From: Ruminococcus sp. Phil11
Lineage (GTDB): Bacteria > Bacillota > Clostridia > Oscillospirales > Ruminococcaceae
Assembly (NCBI GenBank): GCA_001940925.1
Contig: MSGZ01000024.1
Coordinates: 46,799 to 110,798, forward strand
DNA: 64,000 bases
Direction of reading: 5' to 3'
Positions 50,301-58,613 of this stretch are shown piece by piece (position 1 is the stretch's first letter; every line of letters starts with the position of its first letter). Position numbers and translations under genes: made by a program. Under the pieces are notes generated by a model that ran no database searches, was not told the origin of the DNA, and saw nothing but the letters and a program-made list of their open reading frames with translations.

Positions 50301-53071
50301 TCACCGTAGATGATCAGGTACATTTCCTCCTTGACGGTCTCGTAATGGCCGACATAACCGCCGATGGAAGGAACATAGACCGAACCGCCGCCCGAGGGGA
50401 TGACGATCGGATCGCTGTCCGGAGGCGTGATATGAAGGACGGTGTCGATCACGACGCCGGAGGGATCGACGACCGTATACTTGTTGAAGTCAACACGCTC
50501 GGCCTCGAATGTCATTTCGATCGCATAATTGAAAACGTGGTAGTTGTCCTCTGCAGAGATGTCGATGCCCGCATTGATGATGTCATCCATGGTCATCGGC
50601 GTGACAGTCATCTCGCCGTCGATGTTGAGGCGGCGCGGCTGTTCCTGTTCCTCCTCCAGATCAGGGACATACTCTGTGGTGACCGGTGCGAACGGCTCTG
50701 CCGTTGTGGTAGTCACCGGCTTCGGTGCGGTGACGGTCGTGGTGGTCGTCGTTGTGGTGGTCGTCGTTGTCGTGGTGGTCGTTGTAGTTGTTGTCGTTGT
50801 GGTCGTGGTTGTTGCCGTTGTGGTGAACGCAGGATCATAGTGATTGCACTTGCGGCCTGTGTTCGGGTCGGTGTTCTGGCAGTAGCCGGAAGCATCGTGA
50901 TTGTGACCAGTTGCCTGCTGGCCTTCCTCGCCTCTGTCGAAGCGTTCGTCGGTCTCATACTCACAGTTTCTGCACTTCTTGTTCCAGAGCTCATTCTCGG
51001 TGCAGTTTGCATACCGGACAACTCTGCCCCAATCCAGCACATGCTCAACGGTGAGCACCTTGTTGGCCATTGTGCTGTCATTGGTGTAGTGCGTCAGCGG
51101 GTCCGGATTAGACTGGCTGCAGGAGCGATTCTCGGTATACTTGTACACGCTCAGGTCATTGCCGAGGTGCGGGAGTGCTTCGCCGTTTTCCAGATCCTGC
51201 GACCATGAAGCACCCATGGCGAAAGCGATTTTGCCGCTTGCGAAATCCTCTGCGGAAGCCTTATAGGAAGCGTCTGCATTCTCAGAAAGGATGTACACAT
51301 TGGTGAACACGGAATTTTCCGTATTCCCGCCGAAGAGCTGCTCTGCGCCGCTGCCTGCGAAATAAGAGGAGACAACGGTCGAATCGACAGCATCATAAAT
51401 CAGACCGCCGGCCTGACTGCCGGTGACGGCAGCCGTGCTGAAGACGTTTCTGATGATCGAGCTGTTATCCGCGGAGGCTGCGATCGAGCCGGACGGAGCT
51501 TCCGTTTCAAAGCTGGAGTTCACAATGCCGACATTCTGAACGGTCGCGCCGCTGAGCGAGCCGAACAGACCGCCCGCCTCGGTTCCTTCATAATAGAGGC
51601 CGCTGATCGTATGGTTCTTGCCGTCAAACTTGCCGGAGAACTGTGCGATCGGCGTCCACGCCAGCGTATCGGACAGCGCGGAAGTGCCGTCGTCCTGCTG
51701 CGTGAGGTTCATGTTGAAGCAGATATCGTTGACGAGGTCGATGTTCACATTGTTTGCGATCTCGCCGCTGTTGATATTCTGTGCCAGCCACATGAGCTGA
51801 CCCGCGTTTCTGACCTCGTATCTGGTGTTGCCGTTCTCCTCAAAGCTCTGCGGCTTCTGGAAGAACATCGGGGCCTCTGCGGTATGATCCATGGAGAGCG
51901 GGCAGCTGTTTCCGCCGTAGCAGATGCCGTCCGCATTGAATGCGTGCGTCTTGAAGAGGTGGATATCGCCGACTGCGAAAATAACGCTCTTCTCGATCGT
52001 TTCGCCTGCGGGAATGCTCAGACCGCTCCAGGAATATGCGATACCGGAGTCATAGCCGACATTGTAATCGGAAGCGGTGTGATCGCTGTAGGCATAGCCG
52101 CCTCTGCTGCCGTAGTAGCCCCAGCAGCATTTTGCATCTTCCGGGATCGAAAGCAGGAAGATGTTCTTGCCGCCGTCACGCATCTCTACGTTCTTGACAT
52201 TGTAATTTGCGCAGTTCTCTGCATTGAGCTGCGTATCGTCATCCGAATACGCATAGATCGCTGCACGGTCATTGCCGCCGATCTGGACGTCTGCGGTGCT
52301 TGCAAGGCAGAAGCCGTCAACGTCGGAATCAGAACGGTTCTGAACGATGTAGGTGATCTTGGTGTACAGATTGTCTCCCGGATTTACGGAGACATTGCCG
52401 TAGCAGTCGCAGAAGGAGAACACCGGTGTGACTGCAAGGCCGGAAGAGATCTCATAGGTTGCCTTGAGACCGTTTCTGTAGATATCGGTCTGATAGCTGC
52501 CGATTTTGTAATTGATGTTGTAGCCGTTGTCGCCGAAGGTCGTTTGCAGGCCGCCGTTGTTGCCGCGGAAGTCATAGTAATTGCTGTGGTTGAAATAATT
52601 GACGAGTCCGGAATTGGGGTTTGTCACCTGATAACTGCCGTAATTCCATGAAGCATAGTACGTTGTGTCATTCTCAAATGTTGTGATCACAGAGCCGGCC
52701 GCATTCGTCCAGCCTGCAAACACAAGATCGGAGAGTGCCGGGGCCTCGGGTGTCGGTGCATCTGCGGAGGTGTTCTCATTCGCAAGTACCGCAACACCGT
52801 CGGTGACTGTGAACTTCGCATCGTTCAGTGATCCGCCGTTCAGGTCGAACCGGATCGAGGAGGATCTGACCGCACGGAGTTCTTCGATCTCGGGTGATTC
52901 GGGATCGACTGGAGCTTCGCCGCTTTCGGATTCCCCGGATTCGTCGAGCACGGGCGTCACCTCGGCACAGGCAGTCAGAATCGCACCCGGCTGATAAGCC
53001 GGCAGCATTCCGCCGAGCATCGTCAGCGATGTGACGGCTGCGAGCAGTCTGCTGAATTTTGAATGATTCAT
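47399..53071 (-). CDS. Very large secreted multidomain protein (1890 aa) with InlB-like, GLUG-like and poly-Thr regions
   Basis: Signal peptide; IRFDLNGGSLNDAKF...LVFAGWTNAAGSVITTFENDTTYYASWN (InlB/Flg_new-like); GLFGSLSGATVQNVGIVNSSF (GLUG-like); long TTTTTTT tract. Confidence 0.8.
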   Translation of the reverse strand: MNHSKFSRLLAAVTSLTMLGGMLPAYQPGAILTACAEVTPVLDESGESESGEAPVDPESPEIEELRAVRSSSIRFDLNGGSLNDAKFTVTDGVAVLANENTSADAPTPEAPALSDLVFAGWTNAAGSVITTFENDTTYYASWNYGSYQVTNPNSGLVNYFNHSNYYDFRGNNGGLQTTFGDNGYNINYKIGSYQTDIYRNGLKATYEISSGLAVTPVFSFCDCYGNVSVNPGDNLYTKITYIVQNRSDSDVDGFCLASTADVQIGGNDRAAIYAYSDDDTQLNAENCANYNVKNVEMRDGGKNIFLLSIPEDAKCCWGYYGSRGGYAYSDHTASDYNVGYDSGIAYSWSGLSIPAGETIEKSVIFAVGDIHLFKTHAFNADGICYGGNSCPLSMDHTAEAPMFFQKPQSFEENGNTRYEVRNAGQLMWLAQNINSGEIANNVNIDLVNDICFNMNLTQQDDGTSALSDTLAWTPIAQFSGKFDGKNHTISGLYYEGTEAGGLFGSLSGATVQNVGIVNSSFETEAPSGSIAASADNSSIIRNVFSTAAVTGSQAGGLIYDAVDSTVVSSYFAGSGAEQLFGGNTENSVFTNVYILSENADASYKASAEDFASGKIAFAMGASWSQDLENGEALPHLGNDLSVYKYTENRSCSQSNPDPLTHYTNDSTMANKVLTVEHVLDWGRVVRYANCTENELWNKKCRNCEYETDERFDRGEEGQQATGHNHDASGYCQNTDPNTGRKCNHYDPAFTTTATTTTTTTTTTTTTTTTTTTTTTTTTTVTAPKPVTTTTAEPFAPVTTEYVPDLEEEQEQPRRLNIDGEMTVTPMTMDDIINAGIDISAEDNYHVFNYAIEMTFEAERVDFNKYTVVDPSGVVIDTVLHITPPDSDPIVIPSGGGSVYVPSIGGYVGHYETVKEEMYLIIYGEAKWLKEFYDVQLIVVNKDTQTMRNCKTVLDVPDGLTLCNSAQTQQLGNLAPGGVFDVHWYLRGDKAGIYTLSSKFTGESGGEEFEYTFHSKNDLHVYAGDALKMIIEMPGYSFYNEPYPVKITLKNVSDKPIYNLDHRIKKVEQGTLTTRKIYENGTSRLETENKRLQCAGNVEHVHVDELLPGESVEITVVINDIWKSIIEKDLEKQKLAADAIVLASSFGTNPWLKALNFCTRLYSAYLSEIHIGHVLERVSVATLEGSTTEIPFEVIVGDVSDELKAKNSSHYFRAMTKAAASYAIDNCGPGGQSMLPGAEGAAKKYLLLDYDWTNGPDSEENRTSYDNFLVDAFASEYDINGLGEGYTVVEDCIAILKQPEESVTATVEVRNADGTPRTPAPAFQRLMSLLSRSTPSVPFELGVIYGDYEQQDDGKLVISGDAVLSITALEANRDAVVHIEYDNGYVIDYPLHSLEPHDCTGDYYVLDVPANGKNGTAIKVCKTCGQLINAKYVHSSATAMLANGECYQDVRGAIADAAAAGEPTMMTLFGNINITTNVTIPDFITVILAPGTNITVKNGCSFVAEGEVKDFSERENDLRVNILLNYWEGRTELMQVPAGTVVNSLPDIGTETCPLLGWYADDAHDEVFEPFTAGAEAGAHIYYADIHHDFNDHGKCRLCGELHNGRDAFTGANVSISGEVKLNLKAKLSPAAFADKNAVIRFEFEDGTVQNVKMTQARSNGDGTYTFTCKIDPIKMSDNVRAQILYSDGVRGTVLDYSLRTYFQNVLRKTNLDPKMAALIKALVNYGGYLQKFNGEPEEKLINNLINMPLDNEVVTIGDEYKAVIANNGTTVRAKSANLSIASLISLNVKFTLAEGASVSDYRFTVNGQTVKPVKDGDVYVVSCRGIAPTDFDEMYVVRAESVADPADCAEVQYGVYTYAKRMLETSTNNDLKNLLKAIVKYGEAAAAYEE

Positions 53072-53644
53072 GCTTGATTCCTTTCTGTTTTTGGCAATGC
53101 CATATTTTTATAGTACACACGGCAGTCGGCAGCCGTGACACTATACAAAATAAATGATTATTTTCGGCCGTGCTTCCGGTTAAAGGCACAGCTAGCCTAT
53201 TATATCATGTTTCATTCGGATTGTCAATAATTTTTAAATGCACGTTTTTACGCAAAAAATCCAACAAAAATGCCTGCCGGATTATGCAGTTTGCAGACTG
53301 CGGCGCAGGTGCTGCTTTGTCATGACACGAATGAAGCCCCCGTTTGTGAAAGCGGGAGCTTCATCGGATCGGAATGCGGTTCCTTTTTGTCGTTATTTTA
53401 CAATTTCATGCCGGGGTCTCCGTAATTTTTCGTCATCTGATCTGCAACTTTCATCATGTGTGCAAACTCTTCTGCTGCTGTCAATCGCCTGATAATCAAT
53501 CAGTATCGTATCGCGGATGCCTTCTTCCCTGATCTGACTGTCATATCTGTCCCCGATGTCCGCAGTTTCAATGCCGGGCGGCTGTCCTCGCCGGGTGTGA
53601 AAACGGAGCCGCTTTGCCCGCGGATAACCCTCTGTATAAAAGAA

Positions 53645-53672
53645 GGGAGCAGGGCACATGGCTCTGCTCCTT
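53645..53672 (-). terminator. Terminator downstream of GH9 gene
   Basis: GGAGCAGAGCC-atgt-GCCCTGCTCC then T-rich on minus strand. Confidence 0.6.
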
Positions 53673-53707
53673 TGGTATATTTGAATTGCCGGAAGCCGTC
53701 AGCGTGT

Positions 53708-56671
53708 TCAGCCGACGGGAAGCTTGTCAAGCGGAAACTGATCGAAGCGGATCTTCTTCGCAATGATCATGAGGATTGCGGTGAGATCGGAGGAATCGAG
53801 CGGACCGCTGATGACATTCGCCTGCATTCTGCCCTGATCGGTGATGATCGCTTCTGCATCCTCTGTCAGATACCGCGCAAGCAGAACGGCATCGGAAACG
53901 TCGGTATTGCCGTTGCCGTCGGCGTCACCCCAGACCGTCTCCTGCGGCGAACCCGGGCAGTACCAATCCTGCAGGTAATATACGATCCATGCCAATTCCG
54001 CATTCCAGCTGAGCGAGACCGAATTGCACGACCATGCTTCAACAGAATCAACATAACATTTCTCGGACGGGTTCTTCTCATCATTCCGGATGAATCCGAG
54101 AGCACGGAGATACGGGTCAGCGAGATCAATGGTCGGACCTGCGACAAGTACGCCGTCGGGTGCCGCCGGCAGTGTGTTGTCCAGCTCATAAGTCCAGTAT
54201 CTGTGCTCCGGATTCCACACTTTGTATTTGCCGTAGCCGGTGACATAGGAGAACGAAAGCGGGTTGCAGCCGAACAGATATCCCATGCCGGTCGTGATGC
54301 CGTTATAGTATTTGGCATTACTGGTCAGGTCGTATGCATATGCCATTGCGATCATATTGCTGACTGCTCTTGCATTGGAACCGTACTCAAAGCCGTCAGG
54401 GGGCAGGATCTCAGGTCCGGACGGCATAATATAGGGGTCGGATTTGCGCCCCTTGTACGGGATGCCGTAGCCTTGCTCCTCCTCCGCCGCGATATATTCA
54501 TCGGCAGCCGCAAGGATCGCTTTGTCCAGCGTGTTCTTCTGTTCCGCGGTCAGCATATCCGTATGCAGTGCCAGCGACAGAGAACCTGCCGCACCGGTGT
54601 TGCCCCAGTTGAACAGCGTGAGGGAACCTTTATCGTCTTCATTGTCACCGCCGGTGATCCTTGTCGGCAGCTTGAATGCTTCCTGATACGCGGAGAGGTC
54701 TTTCAGATAATCCTCTGCACCGGCAGTTCCCATGGCCTTCGCGGAAAGATACAGCTCACAGGCTGCCCAGTAGGCATCGTCGCTGACATCGCAGTCGCCG
54801 TAGCCGTTCGTGATGTAGTTCTGTAATTTCGGCGCATACTGCGATTTCTCATTGATTTCCTCGCGCGTGCTGTCGTTCTTGTAGCGCGGATGCACGGCAA
54901 AGGAAAGGTCTGCATCGTAATAATGCTGCTTGAATGCCTGATAGGCTTCCGCTGCCTTTGTCATAAGTGACTGTGCATAGTCTGCATCATACTCCTGCCA
55001 GAGTCTTGCCGCCTGTGCCGCACATGCAGCGTAATTCAGCGTCGCGGCGAAGGTCGGCGGCTTGATGATGCGTTCGGTTTCCCATTCTTCCTGATAATCC
55101 CACGGTCTGACCGCAAGTCCCGTCCATTTGCTGTCCTGCACCTGGTGATAGTAGAGACCTGCCAGCTCACCCCATGTCGGTTCGTTTGCATCGACCTTCA
55201 TCTTCTCCATGAAGTCGAGTTCGTATCTGCATTCATCGAGAATATCCGGCGCGGCATTGCCTGTCTCCGGAACCACACAGGTACCTGAACCGTCCTTGAA
55301 TACAGACCTGCCTGCGCGCTTCAGAGACCGCTCATACATATTCTGGAGCGTCCAGACAGCCATGCCGCCTTCGATCATGGATTTGGTGTGATCTGCAGCG
55401 TTGTACCAGCCGCCGGTCACATCTGCTTTGGAGGATGCGTATGTCTGATGCGCTTCCTGCTTATCCATGTAAATATCGCGCCACTCTGTCTGGATATACG
55501 CAAGATCCTGTTTATGGCTGCCCCTGTGTGCAAGCGTCCCCGTTTCACCGGAGGTAATGTACTTTGCTTCAATATCCATACCGGAACGGTTCTGGTAGAA
55601 ATAATTGAGCGCATTCGTCAGCATATCATTTGTGTCATCCTGATAAGGATTGTCTGCGATCTGAAATTCAAAGGAGCGCCATTCCGTATCCTTGATGCGA
55701 AGATAATAGGTACCGGGCGTCGTATACTCGGAGAAGTCGATCCTGCAGACATTCTCCTGCGAATCCTCGTCATAGAACTTCTTGCCGGTCGTGCCGGTAT
55801 AAACGGTCTCGCCGGAGGATGCACCGACCAGCTCAAAGGTGTAGCTGTCCTCAGTCAGGTCAATGGACTCCGACCACGGCAAGTGTGAAGGATTCGACTG
55901 ATTGTCGCCGAGTGTTGCAGTCTTTGCGCCTTTCGTGAAATAGCCGAGCTGATTCACAGAAATAAAGTTGTCCTCAAGACGGCTCCAGTAGCGGCTGACT
56001 CTGCTATAACTCATATCCATGGGGTTGAGGTCGCATCCTATCGAATTATCAATAATCGACATGTTGTCAAACCAGATCTCATCGCCGTCCGTTGCATTGC
56101 CCTTTTCACCGTCAGCATAGTGGAACACCCACTCTTTCGCTTTGAGGCATTCGGTGCATTCAAAGGTGCCTTCAAAGGTCTGCCACTCCGTCGTCAGCGT
56201 GACCGGCTCGCCCCAGCCCTGGCCGCCGCCGTCCATGTGCGGCCCCTGCACGAAGCCTTCCTTTTTCAGACAGCAGTATTCATGATACGGTTCACCGGTA
56301 TCGCCGATGTGGGAATTGATCTTCAGGCCGTCTCTGCTTGCCTTTGCGCTGAAGCTGACCTTGTATGTATGACCTGCATTGAAATCCAGTTTTCTGTGGC
56401 GGAACTGCAGATCCCACGCCTCGCCGTCCCAACCCCTTGCTGTGATGATCCGAATGTGTACGGTTCCGTCCTCAAGCTGGAATTCCTGTCTGGCCGGCAT
56501 ATTTTCGACTGTGTGCCACGGAAGCATTTTGTAATCAAAGGTCGATTCGCCGCAGATCTCTCCATGTGCGGCTGATACGGTCAGTGCCGGAAACATGCTG
56601 ACTGCTGCGGATGCTGTCACAGCAGCAGACATGACTGCCGCCGTGATCCGTTTGGATAGTTGTTTTTTCAT
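53708..56671 (-). CDS. CBM-like + Ig-like + GH9-family protein with C-terminal dockerin; catalytic acid apparently missing
   Basis: CBM4-like N-term; NFISVNQLGYFTKGAKTATLGD (CelD_N); GGWYNAADHTKSMIEGGMAVWTL; SFSYVTGYGKYKVWNPEHRYW; CYVDSVEAWSCNSVSLSWNAELAW; dockerin GDADGNGNTDVSDAVLLARYL...QANVISGPLDSSDLTAILMIIAK. Confidence 0.88.
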   Translation of the reverse strand: MKKQLSKRITAAVMSAAVTASAAVSMFPALTVSAAHGEICGESTFDYKMLPWHTVENMPARQEFQLEDGTVHIRIITARGWDGEAWDLQFRHRKLDFNAGHTYKVSFSAKASRDGLKINSHIGDTGEPYHEYCCLKKEGFVQGPHMDGGGQGWGEPVTLTTEWQTFEGTFECTECLKAKEWVFHYADGEKGNATDGDEIWFDNMSIIDNSIGCDLNPMDMSYSRVSRYWSRLEDNFISVNQLGYFTKGAKTATLGDNQSNPSHLPWSESIDLTEDSYTFELVGASSGETVYTGTTGKKFYDEDSQENVCRIDFSEYTTPGTYYLRIKDTEWRSFEFQIADNPYQDDTNDMLTNALNYFYQNRSGMDIEAKYITSGETGTLAHRGSHKQDLAYIQTEWRDIYMDKQEAHQTYASSKADVTGGWYNAADHTKSMIEGGMAVWTLQNMYERSLKRAGRSVFKDGSGTCVVPETGNAAPDILDECRYELDFMEKMKVDANEPTWGELAGLYYHQVQDSKWTGLAVRPWDYQEEWETERIIKPPTFAATLNYAACAAQAARLWQEYDADYAQSLMTKAAEAYQAFKQHYYDADLSFAVHPRYKNDSTREEINEKSQYAPKLQNYITNGYGDCDVSDDAYWAACELYLSAKAMGTAGAEDYLKDLSAYQEAFKLPTRITGGDNEDDKGSLTLFNWGNTGAAGSLSLALHTDMLTAEQKNTLDKAILAAADEYIAAEEEQGYGIPYKGRKSDPYIMPSGPEILPPDGFEYGSNARAVSNMIAMAYAYDLTSNAKYYNGITTGMGYLFGCNPLSFSYVTGYGKYKVWNPEHRYWTYELDNTLPAAPDGVLVAGPTIDLADPYLRALGFIRNDEKNPSEKCYVDSVEAWSCNSVSLSWNAELAWIVYYLQDWYCPGSPQETVWGDADGNGNTDVSDAVLLARYLTEDAEAIITDQGRMQANVISGPLDSSDLTAILMIIAKKIRFDQFPLDKLPVG

Positions 56672-57031
56672 TGAACCCCGTCCTTTCCTGTCGGTGCAGC
56701 CGGTGCGGTACAGCATCCGGCTGCGTGCTGTGTATACAGTCTGTTTTCCCTCTCGCTTTGCAGCTGCGTCCGTACTTCGCTGCTGTTTTGCGGTCTGAAC
56801 CGGAGGGCATGTTCTGTGATGCGCTCCGGGAAGCATTTGCGCCGTACCGCAAAGCTCCCCGCTTTTCTCATTATACAACAAAAAGATTCACTTGTAAAGA
56901 GGAGAGTTGGGGAAAATGTCAAAATTCCGTAAATCTTAATTTTCCGCAGCAGACGTAATACAGAGCACGCCCATGCGTTCCGTGCGCATACGGAACGCGT
57001 GATCCAAACACTTCTGCATAATCATCCGCTC

Positions 57032-57060
57032 TTGACTTTACGCCTGAAAAACGCTATAAT
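57032..57060 (+). promoter_or_regulatory. Near-consensus sigma-A promoter TTGACT-17-TATAAT
   Basis: TTGACT 57032-57037, TATAAT 57055-57060. Confidence 0.8.
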
Positions 57061-57166
57061 ATAAAAAAGTGCGCCCGCTCTGTCCGGAACAGGCACGGTT
57101 TCTTCTGCGCACGGATCAACGAAAAAAGATAGGAGAGCTGTGAAACAGCCTAGTGTTTGAGCACCC

Positions 57167-58492
57167 ATGAATCATTTGAAATACATGTATCTGTTTGCCG
57201 GTATCATGTCCGCCTGTTTGTTCACAGGCTGCGCGGACAGACCGGCGGAAAGCCGCAGTCCCGACTCCGCGGCAGAAGCCGTCACGACTGCGCCCGCGGC
57301 GACAACTTCATCGACTGCAGCCGTCACCACGACGACGACTGTCACGACGACCGTTGTTACAACGACGCAAAAGATCGACCCGCCCGATGATCTTCACATG
57401 ACCTGCCTTGACACGGTCGAAGCAGGTTCGGATATCACGCTGGATGCGTTCATCACCGACCGGAATGTTGCACTGAAGGACGGCTCCGCTTTGCTCGATA
57501 CTTCCAATCCCGGCTGGTATAACGCGGAGATCCCGTATCTTTATCACGGCGCAGAATTTACGCATACACTCCAGTATCATGTGATCGACACGACGATACC
57601 GTATGTCATCAATCCCGGACTGGAGTCCTATCACAAGGTCGAAACCCCCTTTGATCTTAATGATTATATCGGATTTGCGGATAATTGTGACAGCCGTCCG
57701 GTACTCACCTATGAGGGCGAGATCGACCCGGATACCGTCGGTTCCTATCCGCTTGCCGTGACTGTCACAGACAGCTCCGGCAATTATAACACCTGGAACA
57801 TCACGGTCAATGTGGTCGAGGAGGTGCCGAAGTCTGTTGATACGGAGCCGCGTGTGAATTACAGCGATTTCATCAGCCGCTACGAAGGCGATGATGTACG
57901 GTTCGGGATCGACGTTTCTGCATGGCAAGGGGATATTGACTACAAAGCCGTGCGCGATGCCGGATGCAGCTTTGTGATCATTCGCGCCGGATATTTTTAC
58001 AGTCAGGTCGTTCCGGACGATTATTTCCGTCAGAATCTGAAAAACGCGGCGGCCGCCGGTCTGGATGTGGGCGTATACTTCTACACGACCGACCGCAGCG
58101 AGGAAGAAGTCCGGGAGCATGTGCGCTGGATCACGGAGCAGCTGGACGGCCAGAAGCTCGACCTGCCGATCGTCTTTGACTGGGAGGAATTCGCGCACTT
58201 CCAGAAATACGGCATGAGTATCCATGATCTGAACAATGTCTATGCTGCATTTGCCGATGAGGTCAGAAAGCAGGGCTATACGCCGATGCTTTACAGCAGC
58301 AAGATCTTCCTTGATACGATCTGGAGCGAGCACACAAAGGCGTCCTCGCCCGTATGGCTGGCGCACTACGTAGACGAAACGACCTATACGGGAGAATACG
58401 AGATCTGGCAGGCAAGCTCCTGCGGCCGCATTCCCGGGATCGACGGCGATGTGGATATGGATATTCAGTATTTGGACCGGAAGCAGGACTGA
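57167..58492 (+). CDS. Lipoprotein GH25 lysozyme-like hydrolase with Thr-rich linker
   Basis: Lipobox LFTGC; TTTTTVTTTVVTTT; FGIDVSAWQGDIDYKAVRDAGCSFVIIRAGYFY...VFDWEEF...VWLAHYVDETTYTGEYEIWQASSCGRIPGIDGDVDMDIQYL. Confidence 0.92.
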   Translation: MNHLKYMYLFAGIMSACLFTGCADRPAESRSPDSAAEAVTTAPAATTSSTAAVTTTTTVTTTVVTTTQKIDPPDDLHMTCLDTVEAGSDITLDAFITDRNVALKDGSALLDTSNPGWYNAEIPYLYHGAEFTHTLQYHVIDTTIPYVINPGLESYHKVETPFDLNDYIGFADNCDSRPVLTYEGEIDPDTVGSYPLAVTVTDSSGNYNTWNITVNVVEEVPKSVDTEPRVNYSDFISRYEGDDVRFGIDVSAWQGDIDYKAVRDAGCSFVIIRAGYFYSQVVPDDYFRQNLKNAAAAGLDVGVYFYTTDRSEEEVREHVRWITEQLDGQKLDLPIVFDWEEFAHFQKYGMSIHDLNNVYAAFADEVRKQGYTPMLYSSKIFLDTIWSEHTKASSPVWLAHYVDETTYTGEYEIWQASSCGRIPGIDGDVDMDIQYLDRKQD

Positions 58493-58535
58493 CCTGCCGC
58501 CGTCTGCGCACGCATCGCATGATGAAAGCAAACAA

Positions 58536-58578
58536 AGGAACCGCTGAACAATCGGGTTTGTTCAGCGGTTCCTGTTTT
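58536..58578. terminator. Terminator between convergent GH25 and M6-like genes
   Basis: AGGAACCGCTGAAC...GTTCAGCGGTTCCTGTTTTT. Confidence 0.75.
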
Positions 58579-58613
58579 TCGGAAAAGCAGCCGATTCCTG
58601 CGGATGTGCGTGT

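Noticed and set aside
50720-50825. GTC/GTT-rich run suspected as a CRISPR or satellite
   Set aside because: Simply the complementary strand of a poly-Thr coding tract (ACN codons)
48266-51208. 980-aa plus-strand ORF antisense to the 1890-aa gene
   Set aside because: Composition (Val/Ile/Asp/Cys-rich shadow) mirrors the codon bias of the opposite strand; no RBS or domain; clear real gene on minus strand
57061-57166. Leader of GH25 gene considered as a c-di-AMP/c-di-GMP riboswitch
   Set aside because: Could not match the core consensus of either class by eye
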